Assembly (NCBI RefSeq): GCF_023073415.1 | Contig: NZ_JADPJL010000005.1 | Span: forward strand, 124,001 to 188,000 | Length of the DNA: 64,000 nucleotides | From: Bradyrhizobium sp. 190 | Lineage (GTDB): Bacteria > Pseudomonadota > Alphaproteobacteria > Rhizobiales > Xanthobacteraceae | Direction: 5' to 3' | In this document: piece after piece, positions 27,177 through 35,894 of the stretch | Numbering within the stretch: position 1 is the first letter of the stretch | How the letters are laid out: every line of letters begins with the position of its first letter | Program-made: the position numbers and the translations under genes | The notes under the pieces: model-generated | Told to the model about the DNA's origin: nothing | Database searches by the model: none | What the model saw: the letters and a program-made list of their open reading frames with translations, nothing else

Positions 27177-28436
27177 TTGAGCGACCCGGCGCGGCCTTCG
27201 GCGCTCGCACCATTCCGCGTCAGGAACTACCGTTTTCAGTGGCCCGCCGATCTGCTCACCTCGTGGGCGTTCGAGATGGAGCTGATCATTCTCGGCTGGT
27301 ATGTGCTGGTCGAGACCGGGTCGGTGCTGCTGCTCACGCTGTTCGCCTCCCTCGGCTATATCGGTACGCTGGTAGCGCCGATGTTCGGCGTTGTCGGCGA
27401 CCGGATCGGTCACCGCGATCTGCTGGCGATGATGCGCGCGATCTACGCGGTGCTGGCGGCCGTGCTGATGACGCTGGCGCTGTCCGGCCAACTTGCACCG
27501 GTCTACGTCTTCATGGTCGCGGCCGTGATGGGCATCGTCCGCCCATCAGACCTTGGCGTGCGTGGCGCTTTGGTCGCGACCATCATGCCGCATGGCCAGT
27601 TGATCGGGGCGATCAGCATCTCGCGCACGACGATGGATACCGCGCGCATCGCCGGCGCGCTGAGCGGCGCCGGATTGTTTGCAGCGCTCGGCATGGGCGC
27701 GGCCTATGTGGCGATCGTCTGCCTCTATATTACCGCGACCGCACTGACGCTATGCATCATGGTCCCGGCAAAGCCGCAACTCGCAGGCGAGGCGGCCAGC
27801 GAGGCGTTGCAACGTTCGCCGATGCGCGACCTCAAGGAAGGGGTTGCCTATGTCTGGACCACGCCGCGGATGCAGGCCGCGCTATGGGTGGCGTTCCTCG
27901 CCAACCTGACGGCCTATCCGCTCTCCAATGGCCTGCTGCCCTACATCGCCAAGGCGATCTATGGCACCAACCAAACCGGGCTCGGATATCTGTCGGCGAG
28001 TTTCGCGATCGGCTCGCTGGCCGGCTCGATCGTGTTGAGCCTGATCCGCGATATCCGGGTGGCGCGGCTGATGATCGGCGCCACCGTCGTCTGGTACGCG
28101 ACCTTGCTGGTGTTTGTGCAGATGCAGACGGTGCCGACCGCGATCCTGTGCCTGGTGGTGGCGGGCTTTTCGCAAAGCCTCGCCATGATCTCGATTGCCG
28201 TCATCCTGATGCGGACCGCGAGCGAGAATTTCCGCGGCCGGGTGATGGGGGTGCGCATGATGGTGATCTATGGCCTGCCGATCGGCCTGCTGGCCGCCGG
28301 CAGCCTGATCGACGAGATCGGATTTGCGGCGACCGGAACACTCTACGCGGCGGCCGGCCTCGCGCTGATGCTGGCGATCGTGCTGCACTGGCGCGCCGAT
28401 CTGTGGCACGTGCACGCGCCGGCGAATGCGCGGTGA
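27177..28436 (+). CDS. Major facilitator superfamily transporter
   Basis: A 419-residue inner-membrane protein with about 12 hydrophobic segments and the MFS loop motif GVVGDRIGHRD between helices 2 and 3. The overall pattern is like the EntS/MFS_3 exporter group. Substrate cannot be assigned. The start is a TTG (27177), because no in-frame ATG or GTG precedes the first conserved segment PFRVRNYRFQW. It is convergent with the next Bug-type gene. Confidence 0.88.
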   Translation: MSDPARPSALAPFRVRNYRFQWPADLLTSWAFEMELIILGWYVLVETGSVLLLTLFASLGYIGTLVAPMFGVVGDRIGHRDLLAMMRAIYAVLAAVLMTLALSGQLAPVYVFMVAAVMGIVRPSDLGVRGALVATIMPHGQLIGAISISRTTMDTARIAGALSGAGLFAALGMGAAYVAIVCLYITATALTLCIMVPAKPQLAGEAASEALQRSPMRDLKEGVAYVWTTPRMQAALWVAFLANLTAYPLSNGLLPYIAKAIYGTNQTGLGYLSASFAIGSLAGSIVLSLIRDIRVARLMIGATVVWYATLLVFVQMQTVPTAILCLVVAGFSQSLAMISIAVILMRTASENFRGRVMGVRMMVIYGLPIGLLAAGSLIDEIGFAATGTLYAAAGLALMLAIVLHWRADLWHVHAPANAR

Positions 28437-28458
28437 GTTGATCGGGCAGCCGGCGGCC

Positions 28459-29436
28459 TCACTGCATCTTGATATTCGCCTCTTTCAGTACCGGCTCCCA
28501 CTTCGCGGCCTCGGCGCGCATGAAGGCGTCGAAATCCTTTGGCGAATTGCCGACCGGCGTGGCGCCCATCTTTTCCAGCGCGGCCAGAACCACCGGATCC
28601 TTCAGCGCGGCGGCAAGGTCGGCGTGGATCTTGGCGACCAGGTCAGGCACCATGCCGGCGGGGCCGAGAAAACCCCACCAGACCGAAGCGTCGTAGCCGG
28701 GGATGCCTGCCTCCGCGACCGTGGGAACATCGGGCAATGCCTTCGAGCGCTGGGCGGTCGTCACCGCAAGCGCACGCACCGCATTGCCTTCGAGCTGGCC
28801 GACGACCTCCGGCAGCGGATTGACGCTCATGGGAATTTCGCCAGCGATGACGGCGGTGAGGGCGGGGGCGCCGCCCTTGTAAGGGATCGACTGGATCTTC
28901 ACCTTGGCCATGTAGTTGAGAAGCTCGCCGGCGAGATGGGCCGAGGTGCCGTTGCCGGACATGCCGTACGACAATGAATCCGGCTTTTCGCGCGCGGTCG
29001 CCAGCAACTCCTGCAAATTCTTCACCGGACTGCTTTTGGACACCACGATTGCAAGCGGCGAATAGGCGATCTCGCTGATCGCGGTGAAGTCCTTGAACGT
29101 GTCGTAGGGCAGTTTTGGATAGAAGAACTGGTTCAGCGGATGACCGCTTGCGACCAGGATCAGCGTGTAGCCATCCGGCGCCGATTGTGTGAGCGCCTGC
29201 GACGCGATAGTCCCGCCGGCGCCCGGACGATTTTCGATGACCGGTTGCTGTCCCCAGGTTTTCGACAGCGATTGCCCGAGCGTGCGCGCCAGCACGTCGA
29301 CGGCGCCGCCGGCGGCGTAGGGCACCAGGATGCGCACGGGCCTGGTCGGGAACTGATCTGCATAGACGTTCGTGCCAGCCAAGGAAAACAGCGCGGCGGC
29401 AAGCGTGCAGCGGATCAATGCTCTGCGTGGGATCAT
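28459..29436 (-). CDS. TctC/Bug-family periplasmic binding protein
   Basis: A 325-residue orphan solute receptor with a signal peptide (RALIRCTLAAALFSLAGTNVYAD). Bug hallmarks are FPTRPVRILVPYAAGGAVDVLAR, ENRPGAGGTIASQALTQSAPDGYTL and LPDVPTVAEAGIPGYD. It is divergent from the TetR regulator of the catabolic cluster and likely controlled by the same operator region. The ligand is probably an aromatic acid related to the neighbouring pathway; that is inference from position only. Confidence 0.92.
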   Translation of the reverse strand: MIPRRALIRCTLAAALFSLAGTNVYADQFPTRPVRILVPYAAGGAVDVLARTLGQSLSKTWGQQPVIENRPGAGGTIASQALTQSAPDGYTLILVASGHPLNQFFYPKLPYDTFKDFTAISEIAYSPLAIVVSKSSPVKNLQELLATAREKPDSLSYGMSGNGTSAHLAGELLNYMAKVKIQSIPYKGGAPALTAVIAGEIPMSVNPLPEVVGQLEGNAVRALAVTTAQRSKALPDVPTVAEAGIPGYDASVWWGFLGPAGMVPDLVAKIHADLAAALKDPVVLAALEKMGATPVGNSPKDFDAFMRAEAAKWEPVLKEANIKMQ

Positions 29437-29565
29437 GAGAAAAGGTCCTCTTGTGTTGGCAGTATCATTTGAAAATCCGGGCATCCGGCGGCTCTCCCTG
29501 TCACTCCGGCCCAGCCACGATGGCGGGGTCACCCCACCCAGATGTTTGTTGACTAGACCTGATAA

Positions 29566-29583
29566 TTTGTACAAACGTACAAA
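29566..29583. promoter_or_regulatory. Candidate TetR operator
   Basis: TTTGTAC-AAAC-GTACAAA is a perfect 7-bp inverted repeat with a 4-base spacer. It lies about 25 bases before the TetR start codon in the divergent gap with the Bug gene. TetR regulators typically bind such palindromes in their own promoters. Confidence 0.65.
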
Positions 29584-29607
29584 ACTCGAGAACGGAAAGC
29601 AAATGCC

Positions 29608-30333
29608 ATGACGCGAAATCCCAACATGCGGGAAGCCATCCTGAGTGCGGCCGAATTGCTGTTCTCGACCAAGGGCTTCAATGCCGTGTCGATCCGCGAC
29701 ATCGCGCTGGAAGCCGGCGCCAATCCGGGCAGCATCACCTATCATTTCAAGAGCAAGGACGGCTTGCTGCTGGAAATCTACAAGCGCCATTGCGGTCCCA
29801 TGAACAAGCGCCGCATCGAGTTGCTGGTGGCGGCACGGCGCGTGCGCGACGTTCAGGACCGGCTGGAAGCAATCGTGCGGGCCTATGTGCAGCCGGCGTT
29901 TTCATCCAGCAGCGATCTTGCCGGTGGTGGGGCGCGCTTCACGCGGCTGCGGGCCGTGATGTCGGCCGAGGGCAACGCCGTGGTGGGGCGTATCATCGCC
30001 GAGATCTTCGACGACACCACCAACGCCTTTATCGAGGCCATTGAAGAAAGCCTGCCGCATCTGCCGCGGACGACGATCGTGTGGCGGTCGCAATTCCTGC
30101 TCGGCGCGCTCTATTACACCCTCGTCAATCCGGAGCGGGTCACGCGGCTGTCCCGCGGCGAAGCCGATGGCGCCGACATGGCGGAAGCGATCGAGCAAAT
30201 CGTCTCGGCGACGGTCGCCTCGTTGCAGGCGTCCGATGTCGATCACATCGACACCGCGCCCACTCGGGCGAAACCGACCCAGCCGCCAGCAAAAGGCGCT
30301 GCCGGGAAGCGGAAAGAAAATTCGGCTTCATGA
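29608..30333 (+). CDS. TetR-family transcriptional regulator
   Basis: The 241-residue protein has the TetR helix-turn-helix at about residues 7-52 (REAILSAAELLFSTKGFNAVSIRDIALEAGANPGSITYHFKSKDGLL) and a ligand-binding C-terminal part with the TetR_C layout of the RutR/NemR-like groups. The last 30 residues are Pro/Lys-rich and probably disordered. It starts the catabolic gene run and has a palindrome in its own promoter. It likely represses the ligI-galB-ligK genes and the divergent Bug gene until an aromatic intermediate binds. Confidence 0.9.
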   Translation: MTRNPNMREAILSAAELLFSTKGFNAVSIRDIALEAGANPGSITYHFKSKDGLLLEIYKRHCGPMNKRRIELLVAARRVRDVQDRLEAIVRAYVQPAFSSSSDLAGGGARFTRLRAVMSAEGNAVVGRIIAEIFDDTTNAFIEAIEESLPHLPRTTIVWRSQFLLGALYYTLVNPERVTRLSRGEADGADMAEAIEQIVSATVASLQASDVDHIDTAPTRAKPTQPPAKGAAGKRKENSAS

Positions 30334-30378
30334 ATTCGAGACGCCGTGAAGCGCGACCAAAACACTACAGAAGGCACC

Positions 30379-31248
30379 ATGCACAAGCCGACGATCCCCG
30401 GACCCGATCCCGATACACGAACGCCCAAATTCAAACTCCCCGCGCTGGCGTGTGATGCGCATACCCACATCTTTGGCCCCGGTGACAAATACCCTTACGC
30501 GCCGGGACGGCCCTATACGCCGCCCGATGCGCCGCTGGAGGATTTCCGGGCGCTGCACAAGAAGCTCGGGATCGGCCGTGCCGTCATCGTCAATGCCAGC
30601 GTGCACGGCACCGACAATCGCGTGGCGCTTGATGCCATCGCGATCAGCAACGGGACCTTTCGCGCCGTCGCCAATATCGACGATACCATTACCGAGCGCG
30701 GCCTTCGCGAGCTGCACGAAGGCGGTTTCCGCGGTTGCCGCTTCAACTTCGTGCGCCATCTCGGCGGGGTGCCCGACATGAGGGTGTTCCATCGCATCGT
30801 CGCGATGGTGGCGCCGCTCGGCTGGCATATTGATCTGCATTTCGATGCGATCGATCTGCCTGAATATGCCGAGATGCTGGCAAAATTGCCGGTGCGCTAC
30901 ACCATCGATCACATGGGGCGCGTCAAGGCATCTGACGGTCTCGACCAGCTTCCGTTCCGGACGCTGATCGACCTGATGACTCGGGACGAGAAATGCTGGG
31001 TCAAGGTGTGCGGCTGCGAGCGCGTGTCATCCGGCGGACCGCCGTTCCACGACGCAGTGCCGTTCGCACGACGCATCGTCGAGACCGCGCCGGACCGCGT
31101 GATCTGGGGGACCGATTGGCCGCACCCCAACGTCAAGGTGATGCCGAACGACGGCGATCTGGTCGACCTTATCCCCTTGTTTGCGCCGGAGCCCGAGCTG
31201 CAGCAGAAGATCCTGGTCGACAATCCGGCGCGGTTGTTCGAGTTTTGA
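30379..31248 (+). CDS. ligI: 2-pyrone-4,6-dicarboxylate lactonase-like amidohydrolase
   Basis: LigI opens 2-pyrone-4,6-dicarboxylate to 4-oxalomesaconate in the protocatechuate 4,5-cleavage and syringate/gallate pathways. The 289-residue product shows the LigI layout: DAHTHIFGP (His28 and His30), SVHGTDNRVALDAIA, LHEGGFRGCRFNFVRH, IDHMGR and VIWGTDWPHPN with the catalytic Asp. The ATG at 30379 follows an AGAAGG site; a frame-open stretch 11 codons upstream is not conserved. It lies upstream of galB- and ligK-type genes, which fits the next pathway steps. An amidohydrolase-2 enzyme for a related lactone is the alternative. Confidence 0.85.
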   Translation: MHKPTIPGPDPDTRTPKFKLPALACDAHTHIFGPGDKYPYAPGRPYTPPDAPLEDFRALHKKLGIGRAVIVNASVHGTDNRVALDAIAISNGTFRAVANIDDTITERGLRELHEGGFRGCRFNFVRHLGGVPDMRVFHRIVAMVAPLGWHIDLHFDAIDLPEYAEMLAKLPVRYTIDHMGRVKASDGLDQLPFRTLIDLMTRDEKCWVKVCGCERVSSGGPPFHDAVPFARRIVETAPDRVIWGTDWPHPNVKVMPNDGDLVDLIPLFAPEPELQQKILVDNPARLFEF

Positions 31249-31261
31249 AGGAGCGCGTGCG

Positions 31262-32260
31262 ATGGTGGACAAACGATACACCCTGAGCCGGCGCGGCGTG
31301 TCGATCGCCGGTATGGCCCTGCTGGTGGCGGCATTGTTGCTGCCGCAAATCGCCGAGGCGCAGAATTATCCAAACAGGCCGGTGCGGCTGATCCTGCCGT
31401 TCGGCGCGGGCGGGGTTGCCGACGTCACGGCGCGGCTCGTTACCGAAAAACTCGGCGAAAAGCTCGGCCAGCGCTTCGTCATCGAGAACATGGCGGGCGC
31501 CGGCGGCATCAACGCCGCACGCGCCGTGCTGTCCGCACCTGCGGATGGCTATACGCTGGCGCTGCTGAGCAACGGCACCGCGATCTCGGTATCGTTGTTC
31601 AAGAGCCTTGGCTTCAATCCGGTGACCGACTTCGTTCCGGTTTCGAGCATGGGCTATTTCGATTTCATCTTCGTGACGCAAGCCGGCTCGCCATATCCGA
31701 CGCTGGCTGAATTCATCAAGGCGGCCAGGGCAAAACCCGGCGCGCTCAATGTCGGCACCATCAATGTCGGGTCGACGCAGAATCTTGCGGCGCAATTGTT
31801 CAAATCGACCGCCGGTGTCGACGTCACCATCGTGCCGTTCCGCAGTTCGCCCGATGTGCTGATCGCGCTGTTGCGCGGGGATATCCAGATGGCGATCGAG
31901 AACTACAGCGCGGTGCAGTCGCATGTTGCCGACAAGGCGGCCATTGCAGTGTCGTCTTCGGGCACGATCCGCACTTCATTCCTGCCTGATGTGCCGACGG
32001 TGAAGGAAGCGGGCGGCGGCGATTTCGAGGCGCGGTCGTGGAATGCGATCTTTGCGCCGAAGGGCACGCCGCCGGAGGTGATCAAGACGCTCAATGCCGC
32101 GCTGCGCGAGGTGCTCGACATGCCGGAGCTGAAGAAGCGCGCGCTCGATCTCGGCATCGAGGCCAAGGCCAGCTCGCCCGAGGAAATCCTCGACCGGCTC
32201 AAGGCCGATATCGACAAATGGGCTGGTGTGATCGAGCGGGCAGGAATTGCCAAACAGTAG
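31262..32260 (+). CDS. TctC/Bug-family periplasmic binding protein
   Basis: A 332-residue solute receptor starting at ATG 31262 (MVDKRYTLSRRGVSIAGMALLV), with a signal peptide that appears to end near AEAQN. Bug signatures are YPNRPVRLILPFGAGGVADVTAR, ENMAGAGGINAARAVLSAPADGYTL and LPDVPTVKEAGG. It lies 13 bases after ligI and before galB within the catabolic operon, so it likely captures a pathway substrate in the periplasm. No TctAB membrane subunits are present nearby. The open frame extends upstream into ligI and is ignored. Confidence 0.92.
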   Translation: MVDKRYTLSRRGVSIAGMALLVAALLLPQIAEAQNYPNRPVRLILPFGAGGVADVTARLVTEKLGEKLGQRFVIENMAGAGGINAARAVLSAPADGYTLALLSNGTAISVSLFKSLGFNPVTDFVPVSSMGYFDFIFVTQAGSPYPTLAEFIKAARAKPGALNVGTINVGSTQNLAAQLFKSTAGVDVTIVPFRSSPDVLIALLRGDIQMAIENYSAVQSHVADKAAIAVSSSGTIRTSFLPDVPTVKEAGGGDFEARSWNAIFAPKGTPPEVIKTLNAALREVLDMPELKKRALDLGIEAKASSPEEILDRLKADIDKWAGVIERAGIAKQ

Positions 32261-32315
32261 TCACGCGGCCGGTGCGGCCGGCCACGTGCGACAAGCGAAG
32301 GAGGAAATCCCGATC

Positions 32316-33041
32316 ATGAGCAATGCTGGCAAAACGGGCCTGGTGGTCACGGCGCATCCCGGCGATTTCGTCTGGCGCGCGGGCGGCGCGATCGCGCTGC
32401 ATGCCAAGAAGGGCTATCGCGTCAAGATTGCCTGCCTCTCGTTCGGCGAGCGCGGCGAAAGCCAGTTCGCCTGGAAGGAGGCAGGCGCGACGATGGAGAA
32501 GGTCAAGGCTGGACGGCGTGACGAGGCGCAGCGCGCGGCGGAGATGCTCGGAGCGGAGATCGAATTCTTCGACGCCGGCGACTACCCGCTGCGGCTAACG
32601 GATAAGCATTTCGACCGCATGGTCGATATCTACCGCGAGCTCAATCCGTCCTTCGTGCTCACCCACGCGCTGGAGGATCCTTATAATTTCGATCATCCGA
32701 ACGCGGCGCACTTCGCCCAGGAAACCCGTGTCGTCGCGCAGGCGATGGGCCACAAGCCCGGCGCCAAATACACCTATTCGGCACCGCCGGTGTTCCTGTT
32801 CGAGCCGCACCAGCCGGAGATGTGCAATTTCAAGCCGCAGGTGATCCTCAACATCGACGAGGTCTGGGAGATCAAACGCAAGACGTTCGAAGTTCTCGCC
32901 GCGCAAAAGCATTTGTGGGCCTATTATGAGCGGGTCGCGTTGCAGCGGGGCGTGCAGGGCGGCCGCAATACCGGCAAGCCGATGACCTATGGCGAGGCTT
33001 ATCAGCGGCTGTTCCCGATGGCGATGGAGGAACTGGCATGA
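32316..33041 (+). CDS. galB: 4-oxalomesaconate hydratase (PIG-L/LmbE family)
   Basis: GalB hydrates 4-oxalomesaconate to 4-carboxy-4-hydroxy-2-oxoadipate. It is unusual in belonging to the zinc-dependent PIG-L deacetylase fold. The 241-residue product keeps that fold's metal sites: His14 and Asp17 (TAHPGDF) and the later HPNAAH. It also matches the Pseudomonas putida GalB pattern in detail: DFVWRAGGAIALHAKKGY, LSFGERGES, EFFDAGDYP, EDPYNFDHP, FEPHQPEMC and HLWAYYERVALQRGVQ. A strong GAAGGAGG site precedes the ATG. Its stop overlaps the ligK start by four bases. Confidence 0.88.
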   Translation: MSNAGKTGLVVTAHPGDFVWRAGGAIALHAKKGYRVKIACLSFGERGESQFAWKEAGATMEKVKAGRRDEAQRAAEMLGAEIEFFDAGDYPLRLTDKHFDRMVDIYRELNPSFVLTHALEDPYNFDHPNAAHFAQETRVVAQAMGHKPGAKYTYSAPPVFLFEPHQPEMCNFKPQVILNIDEVWEIKRKTFEVLAAQKHLWAYYERVALQRGVQGGRNTGKPMTYGEAYQRLFPMAMEELA

Positions 33042-33730
33042 AGACGGTCGTCGTCCGCAACATCAAACGAACCGATGCCGAACTGGTGAAACGGCTGGGC
33101 GCGCTTGGCGTCGCCACCGCGCATGAGGCCTATGGCCGCTTCGGGCTGATGAAGCCCTATCTGCGTCCGGTGTGGAGCGGTGCCGAAGCAGCCGGCACCG
33201 CCGTGACCGTCCTGGCACAGCCCGGCGACAACTGGATGATCCATGTGGCGGTGGAACAGTGCAAGCCCGGGGACATCCTGGTAGTCGGCTGCACGACGGA
33301 TAATACCGACGGCATGTTTGGCGATCTGCTGGCGACTTCGCTGATGGCGCGCGGAGTCAAGGGGCTCGCCATCGACGCCGGCGTTCGCGACGCCAAATCG
33401 CTTCGTGAAATGGGCTTTCCGGTTTGGTCGAAGGCGATCTCGGCCAAGGGCACGGTCAAGGCGACGCTGGGCGCGGTCAACGTTCCCGTGGTCTGCGCCG
33501 GTATTAATGTCGTGCCGGGCGATGCCGTGGTCGCCGATGACGACGGCGTGGTGGTGATTGGACGTAGGGACGCCGCCGACGTGGTCGCCAAGGGCGAGAA
33601 GCGCGTCGCCGACGAAGACGGCAAGCGCAAGCAGTTGGCGGCGGGCGTGCTCGGCCTCGACATGTACAATATGCGCGAGCCGCTGGCGAAAGCCGGCCTC
33701 GTCTATGTCGACGAGCTGGAGGAAGACTGA
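33038..33730 (+). CDS. ligK: 4-carboxy-4-hydroxy-2-oxoadipate aldolase (RraA fold)
   Basis: LigK/GalC/ProA cleaves 4-carboxy-4-hydroxy-2-oxoadipate to pyruvate and oxaloacetate. The 230-residue protein has the class II RraA-like aldolase signature GDLLATSLMARGVKGLAIDAGVRD (metal and pyruvate site), with PGDNWMIHVAV before it. The gene overlaps galB by four bases (ATGA), so hydratase and aldolase are made together. It is the final ring-fragment step of the pathway. Confidence 0.9.
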   Translation: MKTVVVRNIKRTDAELVKRLGALGVATAHEAYGRFGLMKPYLRPVWSGAEAAGTAVTVLAQPGDNWMIHVAVEQCKPGDILVVGCTTDNTDGMFGDLLATSLMARGVKGLAIDAGVRDAKSLREMGFPVWSKAISAKGTVKATLGAVNVPVVCAGINVVPGDAVVADDDGVVVIGRRDAADVVAKGEKRVADEDGKRKQLAAGVLGLDMYNMREPLAKAGLVYVDELEED

Positions 33731-33731
33731 G

Positions 33732-34580
33732 GTGGCGATGCGCCTGCGGACCTTGCTCGGCGACCATCCCGGCACGACCGCGCTGAAGAATGGGTCGATC
33801 AGGTCGGATCTGGTCGCGCTCGATTTCGCGCAGTATTCGCCGACCAACAAGGGTTTTAAGCCGATGGTCCGCGAAGGGGCGTTCGACGTCTCGGAGATGG
33901 CGATCGTCACTTATCTGATGGCGAAGTCTTTCGGCAAGCCGATGGTACTGCTGCCGGATGTCGTGCTGGCGCGGTTCCAGCATGGGCATGCGCTTTACAA
34001 TGCGAAGGCCGGAAAGTTCGCGCCACGCGATCTCAACGTCAAGCGCGTCGGCATTCGCTCGTTCACCACCACGACCGGTGCGTGGCTGCGCGGCATCCTT
34101 GCCAATGATTATGGCGTCGATCTCGATTCGATCGACTGGGTGACGTTCGAGGACGCCCACGTCGCTGAATTCGTTGATACGACCAAGCGGGCACCCGCGG
34201 GCCAGCAGATTATCCAGATGCTGATCGACGGCGAACTCGATGCGGTGCTCGGCGAGAAATCGGACCATCCGGATTTGAAGCCGCTGTTCGCCGACGTCGC
34301 TGCGGAAGAGAAGGCGTGGTTTGAAAAGCACGGAGTGGTGCCGATCAATCACATGGTGGTAGTGAGCCAGGCATTGTCGGACCAGCACCCGGATGTGGTC
34401 CGGGAGGTTCATCGGCTGCTGGCCGAATCTGCCGCCGTTTCATCCGCTGCGGCCCGCTTTAGCCCGGACGAGATGCGGCGATCGCTGGAGCTGATTATCG
34501 ATTACTCCGCGCAGCAAAAGCTCATCCCGCGCGCGTTCAACGTGGACGAACTGTTCGACGACGTGACGCGGACGCTGTAA
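33732..34580 (+). CDS. 4,5-dihydroxyphthalate decarboxylase-like protein
   Basis: The 282-residue product matches proteins annotated as 4,5-dihydroxyphthalate decarboxylase, which have a periplasmic-binding-protein-like fold. The pattern includes RTLLGDHPGTTALKNG, FKPMVREGAFDVSEMAIVTYL, TTGAWLRGILANDYGVDLDSIDWVTFEDAHVAEF and GVVPINHMVVV. That enzyme yields protocatechuate from 4,5-dihydroxyphthalate; members of the family may have other substrates. I chose the GTG at 33732 because GGAGGAA lies 7 bases upstream; an ATG six bases later is possible. No signal peptide is present. It follows ligK by one base. Confidence 0.8.
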   Translation: MAMRLRTLLGDHPGTTALKNGSIRSDLVALDFAQYSPTNKGFKPMVREGAFDVSEMAIVTYLMAKSFGKPMVLLPDVVLARFQHGHALYNAKAGKFAPRDLNVKRVGIRSFTTTTGAWLRGILANDYGVDLDSIDWVTFEDAHVAEFVDTTKRAPAGQQIIQMLIDGELDAVLGEKSDHPDLKPLFADVAAEEKAWFEKHGVVPINHMVVVSQALSDQHPDVVREVHRLLAESAAVSSAAARFSPDEMRRSLELIIDYSAQQKLIPRAFNVDELFDDVTRTL

Positions 34581-34582
34581 CT

Positions 34583-34662
34583 GTAGGGTGGGCAAAGGCG
34601 CATGGCGCCGTGCCCACCATGTGGTTTGAACTGGTGGGCACGCTGCGCTTTGCCCACCCTAC
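34583..34662. repeat. Palindromic intergenic element (GTAGGGTGGGC type)
   Basis: GTAGGGTGGGCAAAGGCGC at the left is complementary to GCGCTTTGCCCACCCTAC at the right, with further GTGCCCACCA...TGGTGGGCAC pairing inside. The whole gap between the decarboxylase-like and VOC genes is one long hairpin. This is a second class of dispersed palindrome, different from the GAGCATGATC elements. It may separate or modulate expression of the VOC gene. Confidence 0.85.
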
Positions 34663-34676
34663 GAGAGAGACCGCCA

Positions 34677-35627
34677 ATGACATCAGAGCCGATATTCGAT
34701 CTCGCCCATCTCGGCCATATGGAATTGCTGACGCCGAAGCCGGACGAAAGCCTGAAATTCTTCGTCGACGTCATGAACATGACGGTCAGCGGCCAGAAGG
34801 GCGAGTCGGTTTATTTGCGCGGCTGGGACGATTACGAGCGCTATTCGCTCAAGCTGACGGCCTCGAAAACATCAGGCATGGAACACATGGCGCTGCGCGC
34901 CCGCAGCCCGCAGGCACTGGAGCGCCGGGTTGCTGCACTGAAGGGCTCCGGCTTCGACATCGGCTGGGTTGACGGTGACATGGGGCAGGGGCCGGCGTTC
35001 CGCTGCCGCGATCCCGATGGCCATATCGTCGAGCTCTATTACGAGACCGAATGGTACCAGGCGCCACCCGAGTTCAAGCCGGCGCTGAAGAACCAGGCGC
35101 AGCGGTTTCCGGCGCGCGGTGTCAATGTCCGCAGGCTCGATCACCTCAATTGCCTCGCCATCGACATCAAGGCCAACCGTCTCTTCTTCGAAAACTATCT
35201 GGGCTTGCGCACCACCGAGCAGATCGTGCTCAACGACGGCACGGAAGCCGCGATGTGGATGACGATGTCGAACAAGAGCTACGATTTTGCCTATACTCGC
35301 GATCACTACGGCAAGGCTGGCCGCTTCCATCATGTTACCTACGCGCTCGACAGCCGTGAGGAAATCCTGCGCGCCGCCGATATCTTTCTCGAAAACGGCA
35401 TCCATATCGAGACCGGCCCGCACAAGCACGCGATCCAGCAGACCTTCTTCCTCTACGTCTACGAGCCCGGCGGCAACCGCGTCGAGGTTGCGAACGCCGG
35501 CGCCCGCCTGATCCTCGCACCCGACTGGAAACCGATCGTCTGGACCGAGGAAGAGCGCAAGAAGGGCCAGGCGTGGGGGCTGAAGACGATCGAGTCGTTT
35601 CACACCCATGGCACGCCGCCGGTGTGA
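34677..35627 (+). CDS. VOC-family extradiol ring-cleavage dioxygenase
   Basis: A two-domain type I extradiol dioxygenase of 316 residues. The C-terminal domain carries the iron-binding 2-His-1-Glu triad: His156 (RLDHLNCLA), His219 (RFHHVTYAL) and Glu270 (GNRVEVAN). The N-terminal domain (about 8-125) keeps the same fold without the metal site. This matches catechol 2,3-dioxygenase-like enzymes. In the cluster it is the only ring-cleaving enzyme; no LigAB-type protocatechuate 4,5-dioxygenase is present. Its exact substrate is therefore open. The ATG at 34677 is preceded by GAGAGAGA. Confidence 0.88.
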   Translation: MTSEPIFDLAHLGHMELLTPKPDESLKFFVDVMNMTVSGQKGESVYLRGWDDYERYSLKLTASKTSGMEHMALRARSPQALERRVAALKGSGFDIGWVDGDMGQGPAFRCRDPDGHIVELYYETEWYQAPPEFKPALKNQAQRFPARGVNVRRLDHLNCLAIDIKANRLFFENYLGLRTTEQIVLNDGTEAAMWMTMSNKSYDFAYTRDHYGKAGRFHHVTYALDSREEILRAADIFLENGIHIETGPHKHAIQQTFFLYVYEPGGNRVEVANAGARLILAPDWKPIVWTEEERKKGQAWGLKTIESFHTHGTPPV

Positions 35628-35894
35628 GATAGGGCTCCGTCGCCAAACGCGGACCGCCCCCGAGCATAACGCCGGCATTGCGCTCGAGACGCAGGCGGCA
35701 CGGATAGGCGCAGGCGACTGCCAGGTCACCGTCACTTCTCAGAGGCATCTGCGGTAAGTTGTCAGACGGTCTGTCCCAAAGCTCCCGGGCATTGACATGC
35801 GCGGCGGCAGGTTACATCCTATAGTGGTATTTATACACAAGATTGACCGCACATTTCGGCGGCGAATTTATTTTTTTTGCATAGGGAGGTCGCG

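Noticed and set aside
29549-29566. Sigma-70-like promoter (TTGACT ... ATAAT) before the TetR gene
   Set aside because: The spacing between the two hexamers is far too short for a real promoter.
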